Assembly (NCBI GenBank): GCA_905183005.1
Contig: CAJJDO010000065.1
Location: forward strand, 248,001-312,000
Source: Paramecium pentaurelia
Lineage: Eukaryota; Ciliophora; Oligohymenophorea; Peniculida; Parameciidae
Length of the DNA: 64,000 bases
Direction of reading: 5' to 3'
Under the pieces are notes generated by a model, which worked only from the letters and a program-made list of their open reading frames with translations, did no database searches and was not told where the DNA came from. Below, one piece after another: positions 10,768 through 23,500 of the stretch (within the stretch, counting starts at the first letter, position 1; each line of letters opens with the position of its first letter). Made by a program: the position numbers and the translations under genes.

Positions 10768-13029
10768 TCATTCTCTTCCTAACACTAATGTAATTAGATC
10801 TCCAGCCATGACTTCCTTAAAAAATATTAATTAATTACTTCTACAAAAACAGAACAATCATTGTTCTTTGTATCATTTTTTGATAATGTATATATATGAT
10901 TATCATATGAGGCAAAGACAGATCTATCAAAACCACAGCTATAAGATTTAAATTTCTTTTATGGCAAAAGACTATATTTATAAATCTTTATATACTTACT
11001 CTATTTAATTTTTCTTACAAGATTTAGCTGCATTTTTATTACTTGCAGATTATCCACATTAATAATATTTATTATATCCCCAAGAAAGAAATTGTTCACT
11101 TTAATTACTTTTACATATAACTCTTATTACACAATGATAAGCACCAAGTTAAAAATCTCTAAAATGATAGGAATATTATATATACTTAATTTCATATTCA
11201 TTTTCAATATTAATTCTAATTGGATCTAATAAATGAACAATAATTTGATCATCCAATTCTGGGCATTTTAGAAATCCAAAAACTTCATGTTCATTAGAAC
11301 CCCACATATAAAAATTGTTTTCTAAGGAAAGTGCTCCAAAACAAGAATAACCTGCCTAAATTTATTTTGCCTTAAGATTTATTTTTCTTGGAACCAATTA
11401 GGAATTTGATTATTCAACACATTATAAATTAATAGCTTCTTTCTAAGCATTCAATACTTTAATAATATTATCCCCAAACATATTTTACATCTTACCCCAA
11501 GTATAAACATCACCTAAATCAGATCTGCATATTGAAATTTCTTCCCCAGCAGAAATATCAACTACAAATATCTAATTATTCTTGAAATAAGAGATTTATT
11601 AAGGTTATATAGAACTAATAGTCATTCCTATTTTATATTATTTTATTATTTTTACCATTTCCTAATTAACCATGTTTATTGAATCCCCATGATAAAACAT
11701 TACCATCAACAGTGAGTGCTAATGAATGATATAATCCACAAGCTATTTTAGTAATTGCTCTATCTGTATTAATATGATATGGTGGACTAATATCAAAATC
11801 TTTGATAGGATCTACATCAAAATGTTAAGTAATGGTTTCATCATAAAAATTAAGTATGCTACCCCATTAACAGGCCTGAAATCTAGTATTCACCATTGCC
11901 ACTGTACTAAGACTCATATAAACATATACTCTTTTTTTATTGATACATTTCTTATTTGTTATCTTTCCAACAATACTAAACTATAATCTTCAATTAATAG
12001 ATAACTTTTATCTTCCTCATCTATTATTTATGGTATTTAGAATAATTCTAAAAATTGTATTGTATCATTAATTAAAATAGAATTAATTGTTCCTTATAAA
12101 AAAAGAGAAAGAGGTTCTTAATATTTAACATATAATTTGATTGGAAACAATTCAAGTTCAGAAGACCACCCATTTTTATTTTAAGCTTCTATGGATAGGT
12201 ATATCATTTCATTGAATGGTAATTCACCTTTATTTAATGGATGATTTCTTGTAAAGGTTAATTTTTACTATTATACTTATTCTTTATTATTTCCAAATTC
12301 AATTACAATTCTTTTTGCTGGTTACAATGATAATGATTAATCATATATATCTAATTAATAAATCCTATAAAGAGTTATTTCACATCCAAATTCTTCTGGT
12401 TTATTGAAACTAATATTAATACAATATTAATCTTAAGGAACATTTTATATAAATATTTCTCTTATAATATCAGGTGGTAATGGTTATTTAATTTAATCAA
12501 ATAACTGTTCAATAATTTAAGGTTAAGTAATAACTTATTATTCAGCTTAGTTTTACTCTCCATGAATTTATCTTCTGGGTTATTAAGTTTATATATCATA
12601 TCGATCATTTGGTCTTCTCTACTTGCAGATTATAATGTCCCTTTAAGAGACTCCTATTTCTAAGAAATGTACATTAAACATCTGAGATAATTCACGCATG
12701 ATATTTTTGATTCTTTGATTATTACCATAATAATTTTCATTCAATCTAATAAAATTCTTATTTTCATAACTCATAAATTTTTGCATTACTTCTCTCATAC
12801 AAATTTAAAGTTATTAATATTTTTCTTCTAAATTCTATAATAAACTCTGTTATTATAATTAAAGCTAATTTGTATCCTATTCTCTAAATGTAGCTTCATT
12901 GATTGATAACCTGATATTTTTTAAATCATCTTCCATTTTAATAATAGGATCAATTATTTATATTTTGATACCTTTAGGTGCTGAAAATAATTCTGGATTT
13001 AGATTGTTTGTATTTTATATTTGATTCAT
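10768..13029 (-). CDS. RCC1-repeat protein with an FN3-like domain
   Basis: ATG at 13029, TGA at 10768-10770, about 710 codons with at least four short introns. The first ~170 residues are a Gln-rich coiled coil. A beta-rich segment with AQNKNGWSSELELFPIKL resembles the end of a fibronectin type III domain. The C-terminal half shows RCC1 blades: ACGLYHSLALTVDGNVLSWG with FNKHGQLGNG, GDVYTWGKMQN, ENNFYMWGSNEHEVFG and FLSWGYNKYYQCG. RCC1 repeats form a seven-bladed propeller used by Ran exchange factors but also by many unrelated scaffold proteins. With blades this irregular, a Ran-GEF role is not supported. Its start faces the small gene at 13072-13515, which is transcribed in the same direction. 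Confidence 0.75.
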
Positions 13030-13071
13030 ATTTATAAAATAATAAAAATTCTAAAATCAAATAGTCTTATA

Positions 13072-13515
13072 TCATGATTTTTTATATTATTCCAGTTTCT
13101 ATTAAGCTTCATCAACTTAAGCACTAATATGTTAGAGTTTGTCTTTGAGACTTTAATTTTCCTTTCTAAGATTTATGTACAATGAATCTAATTATTCTTT
13201 CATATTATTTGCTTTTGGACTTTCTAGGAATGGTCTTGGCTAAGATGGTATTGAGTAATATTAATTAGTAGGGGAAGACTATGTACTATTATGATTTATA
13301 TTACATATTGCTAGTTGTTGAATGGGGTTTGTAATTAAATTACTGGAATATTTCTTTAGGCAGAATTTGTTTGTTAGAAATACATTAATTAGTGGATATA
13401 ATTTATATTAGTTAAATACATTTATATTAATCCTATTCCACTGTTCTAATTATATATCTATTAAAAATATGTTCATTTATGTTATTACATTATTTTAGTT
13501 CTCATTCATTTACAT
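13072..13515 (-). CDS. small coiled-coil protein, unknown
   Basis: About 147 codons read without interruption from ATG 13515 to TGA 13072-13074. The N-terminus is MQMNENQNNVITQMN. The last third forms a clear heptad coiled coil (MKEQLDSLYINLRKEN...LKDKLQHISAQVDEAQQKLEQYKKS). The middle, around residues 30-70, is rich in Asn/Tyr/Leu and could hide an unrecognised intron. I do not recognise a family. It ends 43 nt upstream of the RCC1-like gene on the same strand. Confidence 0.55.
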
Positions 13516-13596
13516 TTATATAATTATAGATTCTATATAATGATATAGAAATAAGAAATATATATATCATTTATTAATTTCTATTATTATGAAAAA

Positions 13597-16500
13597 TCAA
13601 AAATCAAATGGATTATCATTATTCATTGATTCTTATTCTGAATCATTAACATCATCTTTCTTTGGAGGATCTTCTTATTTGAATTAAAAGCCACTAATTT
13701 ATGATTTTTATTATTATTAAGCTGCACTAGCTGGTTTAAATGATTATTCTTAGAATAATGGTTATTAAGTATCATTGCCTAACCATTGTTAAGCAAGATT
13801 TTAAGATTTTTATGTTTAATTTAAATTCTAATTATTTGTAATAGTTTAATTCATTAATTTTTATTATGTTTAATTCATAGATGGTACTTTAAATTATTAT
13901 CCAGTTTAACCAAATGCTTAAGATTAATTAACAACAGATTTAGAAGGATTTCCAAAGAAATTCTCCATTTAATCAAAATCATCAAAATTATTTAATTCAT
14001 CATTTTATTTTAAATTTAGTTTTGGAATTGATGGTTAAATAGGTTCTAAAACATCACCAAATTCATTATGTTTAACAGATACAAATTTCCTTTCTTCAGG
14101 TTTAGCCTCCCTTTACATATTCCATACATTCCATTTTTCTCTATTTTAATTCTTCTATGCCTATTCTGCTTCCAATTATTTCTTTCTTTTTGCTTCTTCC
14201 AATTTTGCTAATCTATCTGCCTCTTCTTAAAGTTCTCTTTAAGTTTTGCCTCTCTCTTTTTTTCCTCCTCTCTATTTGAATAAATCAATCTTTGTATTCA
14301 CTCCAGCATTAGGATCAACATCTTAAGGTAATGTAGATTCTAATACATACAATAATCTCCATACTAAATATGTATTGCATAATCCATGAATTAATTCAAA
14401 AGCTAAAACCATATATACCCACAATGATCCATAGAATACTTTTTTTTCTAAATCTCCTACAAAATCACCTAAAGCTAAAATATAAGATTGACTAATAATT
14501 CCATAAAGAAGTAGTTCTGAAGATATCTCTTTAATTCTTAAGAACCAATCTTTCATAAGGAAACATGTTGCAAAACCAATAAGAGCTCTAGGTATAATAA
14601 TAAGTAATATTTATTAGAATGGATCATCAACATATATCATAGCATAAGCAATAAAAACCTTTTTGATAAAATCTTATTGACTCATAAAAACACGACGTTT
14701 ACGATCATGATCATGACAACCATCTGTCAAAGTACCAAACATAGATTTAACTTCTGATTCTGTGCCAAAATAATCTCTAAAAAATGCTAATAAAAAAAAT
14801 GATGCTTAAACTAAAATAATAAAAAGTAATAAGATTAAGGCTATTACTGTGTTAGTACCACTCCAATTTGAAGCCATAGAATTGTATTTAACATTATGTA
14901 AACAACTAATTAAAAGTTCTAATAAAAAAACTTCATAAAATTTGAAAAAATAACTAAATTCTAACTTATCCAAAAATACTTCAAAAACATAAAATACATA
15001 TCGATGATATACTAATTTAGTGAATGCATAAACAATTAATGAAATAGCTAGATAAAACAAGAATAATCCTCCAGTATTATTGATAACTTAATAAGTTAAA
15101 CCAGCCATTGAGAATCTTCTTAAAGACAATAGATATTCTTCAGTATGTTATTATAGAAAATTTGGTAGTATATATAAATTACTATATCTTAAATCTACAA
15201 GTAACATTTCTGAATTTAAAGGATAAGATCTCACATTTATATAATATAGAGTACATATTACTTATAATACTTCTACAGTTTTCCAAATTCTATATTATTA
15301 ATCTAAGAATCCTGCTCCAATCATTAATATCCAATTTAATATTTATAAACCATATGCTAAGTTTCTAAGAAGAGTAAAGAATTCAATTTCTGCGTCATTA
15401 TAAAATTCTTTATCTTCTAAATCTATAGTTTTGGTGATCTTTTCAGGATTAATAGCCACATCATAATAATTAGTCAATTTTGTTTGATCTTTCAAAGTAA
15501 CTGTAAGACTTTGTGATACAACATTTTTTAAGAAAGTAAATTAAATAGAAATTGTTTAATTTGAACCACTATTATTTACAAATTCATAAGAATAATCTTG
15601 TTCTGTAAATCCATTAATGGATAAAGTAAATAATGTACTAATATTCTTAACAATAATATCATCATATTTAATTTCATCAGTAAATGTAAGTTAGATGAGT
15701 TATGGATCTAGAATAAATGATTTTAATTCAAATTCCCATCCTAATGTATCAAAACATTCAGAAGGTCCTTCATTTTATACAAGTCTACAATTAGCACCTT
15801 CTTCTATTGCACATTCTCTACTACAACCATCATCATTAGCAAGATTACCATCATCACATTTTTCATTAATTGATACCAAACCATCTCCACATTTATCTTC
15901 AATCTTAATACATTTATCTTCTATAGGTCTATAACCTAATTTACACTTTATACATGTATTTAATTCAAAATTACATGCTAAACACAAATCTCCCATATCA
16001 CAGAATTTACAAGAACCAAAAGGAGAATAATAATCATCACAACTTGTACATAATGTTTCTGTCTCACATACTGTACAATGAATAGGACATTTCTTACACC
16101 ATTATCCTTTTAATTCATGTTCTTTAATGTAATATCCATCTGAACATTTCAATACACATTAAGTTCCATCCAAAACATAAGGAGATTTACATCTAAAACA
16201 TTAAGCATTATTATAACATCTCATACAATTATCTCCACATTTTAAACAAGCTTACATAAATGGATCAGCATAATAATTATCACCACAATCATCTGTACAT
16301 GATGTCTCAGCTTTATAATATCCATGATAACATAATTGACATCCATCAATATCTGTATCTGTACATATTGCACAATTTGTAATACAAGGATAACATTCAT
16401 CCCTAGTAACATCATCCTACATCAAGACTTATGAACAACCAAAAGATGTTTCAATTAAACATAAACTACTACAACCATCTCCATTTCTAACATTACCATC

Positions 16501-19500
16501 ATCACATTCTTCTTTGGCATCTCTAACATTATTTCCACAAGTAACAATACAAATATCTTTTTTGGTCAAATCACCTCCCTCACAAGAATATGACAATTCA
16601 ACCTTACAATTACTACTACATCCATCTCCATCTATTAAATTACCATCATCACATTCTTCTACATCAATCACTTTCTTACTATCTCCACATATAGGTTAAC
16701 ACTTAATTTTGGTTGGACAATCCCAACCAATTTCAATTTTACAACTAGCATTACATCCATCTCCATCTACAATATTACCATCATCACAATCTTCATTTAA
16801 TGAATGAGATTGTCCATTTCCACATATATCAACACTACATACAGAAGGTTATACTGAATTATCACATACAAATCCCATTGTAATAACACATAAATAACAC
16901 CCATCACCACTTGCATTATTACCATCATCACATTCTTCATTTCCAGAAACTATGCCATTTGGACAAGTTTTTACACAGATATCAGGTGATGTAGGTGAAC
17001 CACCAGAACATTCATAATACAAATCAACTTTGCAACTTGTGCATCCATCATTAGGACTAAGATTACCATCATCACAATCCTCAATTTATTGTTTTTTGCC
17101 ATCTCCACAATTATTACATATATCTGGATTCCCACCATTACATGTCCATGAGGGTTCTATTTAACATGTACTACTACACCCATCTAGACTAACTGTGTTA
17201 CCGTCATCACAAAATTCATAAGGTTCTTTTTTACTATTACCACACATATGACATTAACTTGGATTATTTGCATCACATGTCCAACCTACTTCAACTAAAC
17301 ATAAATAACATCCATCATATTAAATAGTGTTTCCATCATCACAAATCTCATTTATTGATTTAGCTGGTATCACATTCCTAACACCATTACCACAATATTA
17401 AGTACATATTGTACCTGAACAATCCCATCCTGCATCTATTACACATCCAGTACATCCATCAAAATCCATCACATTACCATCATCACATTGTTCACCAGCA
17501 TCTAAACTACCATTTCCACATATAAGTATACAAGCACTCATTTATAATGGAACTGCACTACACATCCAATCAGGTTCAATTTAACAAGATGAATCACATC
17601 CATCACCATTAGAAGTATTACCATCATCACATTATTCAGTTTATGAAAATGCAACATCATTATTCAATTTCCCATTACCACATAATAATGTACATTAAGA
17701 TGGAAATGAATAACCACATTCCCATAAATCATTATCAACTGCACAATCTGAGCATCCATCATTTAATACATTATTACCATCATCACATTCCTCTGTAAAA
17801 CTTAATGCAGCTGGTGTCAAAACTTCATCTCTAACACCATTACCACAATATTTAACACAAGTTGTCAATTAATAATCTGTTGCTGGAGAACAATTATATC
17901 CCTTTTCATAAACACAACTAGAACTACAACCATCTCCATCAGTAGTTCCATTATCATCACAATCCTCAGTAGGAGGTTCTTTATAACCATTTCCACAAGC
18001 AGCTTTTATGCAAATTTAACTAGGATTTACATAATAACTTTATGATGAATCACAAAATGCACAGAAATTATGACTTGTCATATCAGTTATTAAATAATAA
18101 TTGGCAGAACAAGTACTAGTACTACACAAAAATGTAGAATCCAATTTTGCAGCTAAACTACAAACATAGCAATAATTTTCAGAAGATGTTAAACTATATC
18201 TTCCAATTGTGCAATCTGTCTAACAAGGACTGTTCATAAATATTTAAAATCCTTCTTCAAATCTGAGTAGTCTTAATTATATAGTATCTTAATAAGGGTT
18301 TAGTGCATCTCCAATGTAACATTTATCAGATCCATTATATTTTGTACTAATTGTAGCTGTATAAGTAATTTAAACATATCCACTTAAAATTGAACCATCT
18401 GGTGCTACAATATGATAATGGGATAGAGTATTAGTCTAACTTTATAAGCTTCCTGCAAAAGCGACTGATACTTATATAAAATACCACTTATCCACCTGAC
18501 AATCAAATTAGGCTATTAATTTAGGCACTGTTTCCAAAGTTAATAAAATTCCTAATTTACCATTAGATTGTAGTGCCAATTTTATAGAAAATAAGTTTAC
18601 TGCTCCTGATGTTTATCTTTAAAACAATATAATATCTGCTGCAAATTGAGGTAAACTCTTCTAAAGAATATAGGTTCCAAAAGTATAAGATCTTGTAGTA
18701 GTAGTCCATTTAGCAACTGGAATAGTTAGAACAGGATTAGATAAATCCAGTTCATAATATGTAAATTTCATATTTTATTGTAAAGTTAGGGTTCCTGAAC
18801 TTGCAAGGTTGGTAACAGTGTTTTTATCTACTTTATCAAAACGATATAAATAGCATCCTGCATTGGTTTTTCCTTCTAGGAAGTAAGCTAATTTAAATAT
18901 ATTTTCATCTATAGCCTCATAGTAATTAGGCATCCAATTTAACTTTTTAATGTCCCCGCAAAAACTATCTTATGACCCCCAGTACAATGCTTCAATAGCC
19001 GTGTCTGTTGACAATGGTGTATTGAAATTAACCTTTGAAGCTGAGAATTTCTTTTGTTGCCAAAATATTTATTTAGTTTCCCAAGTGCTTATTTCTAATA
19101 TATTGTTATTAAAGATTACTTAATTCTCCAATAGTATAATCTAAACCTGCATAAATGAACATCCAATCACCTGTATATGCAGCAGCCATCTAAGTAATAT
19201 CTGTGTAAAGTATAGGATCACTAGGTGATTCTGAGTATCCTAAATAGAATCCTCTATTAACTGAGTCAAGTGAAAAGTACACTGCCAATCTAATTCCTTC
19301 TGTACTTGTAGGGATTGTATCTGCAGTATCCATACTTACCCGAAGAATACCATAGGTTTTACCACCCAATGTAGGTGCACTAGGAGGTTTAAGCCAAAAA
19401 GAGACAGAGAACTTGACAGCATCTTCTGTAGTAGCACCTAAGGTAGCAAAAGGGAATTTAATAAGGGAAGCTCCAGGAACTAGAAAATGAATTTAAATGT

Positions 19501-19610
19501 AAACCTGGAGGTGTGCAGACCCCACTAGTTTATGTTGTACCAATCAATGTAACAGGAGTGGCACATGGTTATCCATTTAAGTAATGCAGCAATAAAAAAA
19601 GAGTTAACAT
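13597..19610 (-). CDS. giant cysteine-rich (DUF4215-type) multi-pass surface protein
   Basis: ATG at 19610, TGA at 13597-13599, roughly 1,950 codons. A signal peptide (MLTLFLLLHYLNGQPCATP) is followed by a LamG/concanavalin-like region (VKFSVSFWLKPPSAP, near 19400). About a dozen repeats of ~45 residues, each built on CDDGN...DGCS..C, occupy about 15800-18000 and match the DUF4215/Myxococcus cysteine-rich repeat. Furin-like CxxC text flanks them. The region 14300-15400 holds several hydrophobic helices (for example TNTVIALILLLFIILV and FYLAISLIVYAF). A ~230-residue Gln/Lys-rich cytosolic tail follows and ends NNDNPFDF. The protein is evidently exported, with a disulphide-rich ectodomain and multi-pass anchor. 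Function is unknown; adhesion or surface sensing is only a guess. Its start is 130 nt from a divergent gene. Confidence 0.8.
15800..18000 (-). repeat. array of ~12 DDGN cysteine-rich repeats
   Basis: The plus-strand core accatcatcaca, coding for (C)DDGN on the minus strand, recurs about every 130-160 bases, near 15830, 16495, 16640, 16785, 16925, 17065, 17205, 17335, 17480, 17620, 17780 and 17950. Each unit carries about six cysteines. Spacing varies and units are diverged, so this is an old protein-level repeat rather than a recent tandem DNA duplication. Confidence 0.8.
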
Positions 19611-19740
19611 AATCAGTATAATAAATTATAAAAAAATTAATGTATAAAATGTAAAATTTTAAGGTATTCCAAAAATAAGCAAGAAATTATAAATGAGTTG
19701 AAATCACTAAAAATTTTAACACTACAATAATATAAATTTG

Positions 19741-20529
19741 ATGCAAACTTTAAGACATTATGAAGCTATGGCTGAAGAAGTTAGAAAAATAATGATATCA
19801 GGAAAGCCTATTCCACCAGATTATTAGGAGGTCATTGAAGAATTCTTACCAACAGAAGATAAATATCCTTCTAGAAGAGTTATTACTGTGTATGAATATC
19901 CAGACAGCAATCCAGCTCTATTTTTGGAAAATAAAAGGGGATTTCGATTGTAATTCATGTTTCTTTTCCTTTCAAACGAATTGGCTGCTTAGTATAGATT
20001 TTATTCAAATAGATTTTATGAAGATGTTATGAACAATGGACCTCTTAAATGGTAGATTGCAAGATTCTATTTAGAAGTGGCAGATAATATGGTATTTATA
20101 AAGACCAGAGGACAAAGGGCTCCAAATATGTTGCAAAAAATTCAGCATGGAATATAGACTCAACCTTTATGTGTGTTTCATTTTAATTTGAAAATGAGAG
20201 TATTGTTATTTATAATTTTTAAGACTCTTTTGCATATTTTGGAATAAGGTAATTGGTGTATTAGAGTTGTATGGGGTCCTGCTGTTGATGTACCTTTACA
20301 TGGTGGAGATGCAGAAAAAGTAGAGAATATAATTGCAAAAACAGAACCAAAATTAGAAATATAAAAGAAGGAAGAAATGGAATAAGAAGTTATTAAGAAG
20401 ATATAAATAAATGAAGAGGAGATCAAAAGCAAGAGTTCCTTTTACATCAAGCCTATTGAATATTATAGTAGATTGGCATAATAAACAGTATAGAAATTGA
20501 AAGAAGAGAATTAAAAGAAGAAAGCATGA
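19741..20529 (+). CDS. unknown protein with charged C-terminal coiled coil
   Basis: ATG 19741, TGA 20527-20529, about 254 residues once a 24-nt intron near 20199-20222 is removed (its removal keeps the frame). The N-terminal 140 residues look globular and conserved in style: AMAEEVRKIMISGKPIPPDY, RVITVYEYPDSNPALFLENK, ELAAQYRFYSNRFYEDV and KWQIARFYLEVADNMVFIKT. A short core WCIRVVWGPAVDVPLHGG follows the intron. The last 80 residues are Lys/Glu-rich. I do not recognise the family. It lies head-to-head with the giant membrane-protein gene and 40 nt upstream of the CH-domain gene on the same strand. Confidence 0.65.
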
Positions 20530-20569
20530 ATAATTTAATAATCCTATTTTATTATAATAATATTAATAA

Positions 20570-23500
20570 ATGCAAATAAAGGAAAATTTATATAATTGGC
20601 TTTGTTCATTAAAAGTCCTACCTTAGGATGGAAAGAAATATGCAGACAAAGTGGAAATTAGCAAAGCATCATTATCTCAATTAGAAAATGGCATTGTTTT
20701 TGGATAATTGCTCAGGGAAATTGTGAAGTTACGAAACAGGTTCCTTTATTAATCAATTTAAAAGACCTTCGACTCCCTTGGCAAAGTTAGACACTCTCAA
20801 AGATAATTAGTAGAAATCCTCAATCTTATACAATTGGAAGATTCTATGCGAAGAATATATGAAGGTCGATATCCAGATTGATTAAGATACTAAGGCTTTG
20901 ATTCTAGGGGGTGATAAGGAAATGATACATCAATTACTTTTGGAGATTTATGATAAATATTATAGAGGTTAATAACAATCGTAAGTGTCATAATAATCTT
21001 AAATGTTAGATGACTCATTATTAAGTTTGGGTGGAAACACTAAACTTTTAGCTAACAGTAAAATCTCCCAAGGTATATAATTGATTAAATTTTATTTAGC
21101 AAATTAATAAGTTGATTTATCAAAATTAGATCCAAAAAAAGATTTAAATAAAACATCAAATTGTTTAGAATTTTTTATAGTTGCTTTGGCTAAGAACTTG
21201 TAACTGTCAATCAAATAATCTGCTGCTTTATTTACTAATAATAACAAATATCTTGCTCACATATTGGCAAAAGGAGTAAAGGGTGTATTTGAACCAATTG
21301 TTGCCTTTTATAAAGAAACTTATGCAAATGGAAATTAATTAATTAAGTTATTTAATGAGGATTCCACTAAAAAATCTCTTACATTTGCATTATAAGTATT
21401 TTATTATATATTAACATTATTATCAGGCTCTTAAACCAGGATTAATATCCAAATCATTTGATGTAGCTTATGAATCAGTTCGTTTATTCACTAGATTAGG
21501 TTCTATGATACCAGTATAATTATTAAGAGAATGGTTCCTTGAAGATTAAGGAGGATTACATACAGCATTGATGGGTACTAGGAGACATCCAGAATTAGTG
21601 TCATTTCATGTTGAGATGATATAATAGTTTGCTAGAAATAATTTTGTTGAAGTATTTACAACAGGGATTAGAAATGTATTACCTGAAACAAAAGATTTCA
21701 TAAATTCAATAGAATTAATATATATTCCTTTAAGTTAAAATTAAGAATTAGTTTCAACTGGTATTTTGAATGATTGGGTTACTTAATCTATAGGAATAGC
21801 AGAAAATGAATTTAAAAATACAATTGATACTAGAATATCTTCACTTAATTTTTTAAGTGAAGTACTTGGCAATATAGATTTAGATGAATCATTGACAAAT
21901 ACAATCATAGCTTTATTAAAAAAAGGATCTAGAGATAAATCATAATCTCTTTCTTTAATGTGTCTTAATCATTTATTTAAGTTACTTAATCATTTCAGTC
22001 TATAAAAGAGCAATTTTGCTCCACTTATATATAAAAAGTAAATACCATGTTAATTGTGTTTAGTTTAACATTGTCATTGGTGGAAAATCATGATAACCAA
22101 TTAATAAGAGAATATATATTGAATAATTTCATTCATATCTTTTCAACCATGGAAGCAGTACCAATTAATTTAGTACTTGAGAATTTGATCAAATAAATGT
22201 AAACATCAGAGGGAGTAACTTATATATTGAATACATTTGATATGCACTTCTTTATGTTTGTATCAAATCTAAATATAGGAATTAAGAATGCTATTTAATT
22301 GTTAGATTTTTTAGCTAAAATATTTTTAAATAATCTAGTTTATTAGAGTTTATCTTCTGAAATCATAATTAATATATTATCAAAGAATGTAGAGAATTAA
22401 ACTATGTAAGAATTTATATTAAAGTTTGTGAAAATTGCATTGGCTATGTTTTTTGCATCTGAAAAAAAGAGATAGACAAAGGATCCAATTGGTGCATAAA
22501 AACGTAATTAAATAGTTGAAATTGTTAGAACAATTATATAATTTTAATAATAATTATTAAATGAGAAAATAAAACCATTAATTGCACATACAAATATTCA
22601 AATAAAATAATTTAGTAAAAGAAATTCAAAAGGAATGATGGCAATATTAGAATTATTTGGAAATGCTGAGAGAATATTAGAATAATATGAGATTGAATAT
22701 CGTGAATAATAAGCAAGTAAATTGTAAGGACCTCCTGAAGATGATGATTAATTAGTTCCATTTAATTCTCGATCTATAGGATCTATTAAATTATCAAAAG
22801 AAGAATAATATTCTTTAGCTTCATTAAAAACTACTAAAGCAGATCCTAAAGTACTAGAAAAATTAGAAACATTAAAGAAATAATTTGATGATAGAACTAC
22901 AAGTGAGGCATAAAAAATAGAATAAATGAAAGAAGCTTAATAGAAATAAAAGACCAATCTTAGAAAATAATTAGAAAAGAGATCAATTGAATAAGGTGTT
23001 TCAATTACTAAAGATAGAGAAACTAATTTAGTATTTAAAGATGGATCTAAAAGTGCAGCTTAGCCAAATAAACATGGATTAACAGAATATGAAGTATGGG
23101 ATTTATAATTAGAAGAAGATAGAGAACGATATTTAGTTGAATAACTCTTTAGAAAATATCATAAGATATTTAAATATGTTTTCTTTAAATATGCTAATTC
23201 AGGAAATAAAATTATAAAACCAAAAGATTTTGATGAATTAAAAGATTAATCAGATACTATAAATGAACCTGAATTGTGGGCATTTCTTAAAGATTATGAA
23301 TTAGTATTTAAAGTATCTAGAGAATAAGTACATGCTTTAATGAGATCTATTGCAATTTAACTTTTGAAATGTAAAACTGAATTGACAAATTTCAATTATG
23401 AAGGATTTAAACATATTATTACTTAATATGCTTGTATTCTATTTACTAAGAAAACTAAATATATTTAACCACATACTTGTATTGAAATGATGATTCAAAG

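Noticed and set aside
15695..16699. Plus-strand Ser/Pro-rich frames
   Set aside because: They are antisense to the cysteine-rich repeat array, whose CDDGN pattern and cysteine spacing show the real coding strand.
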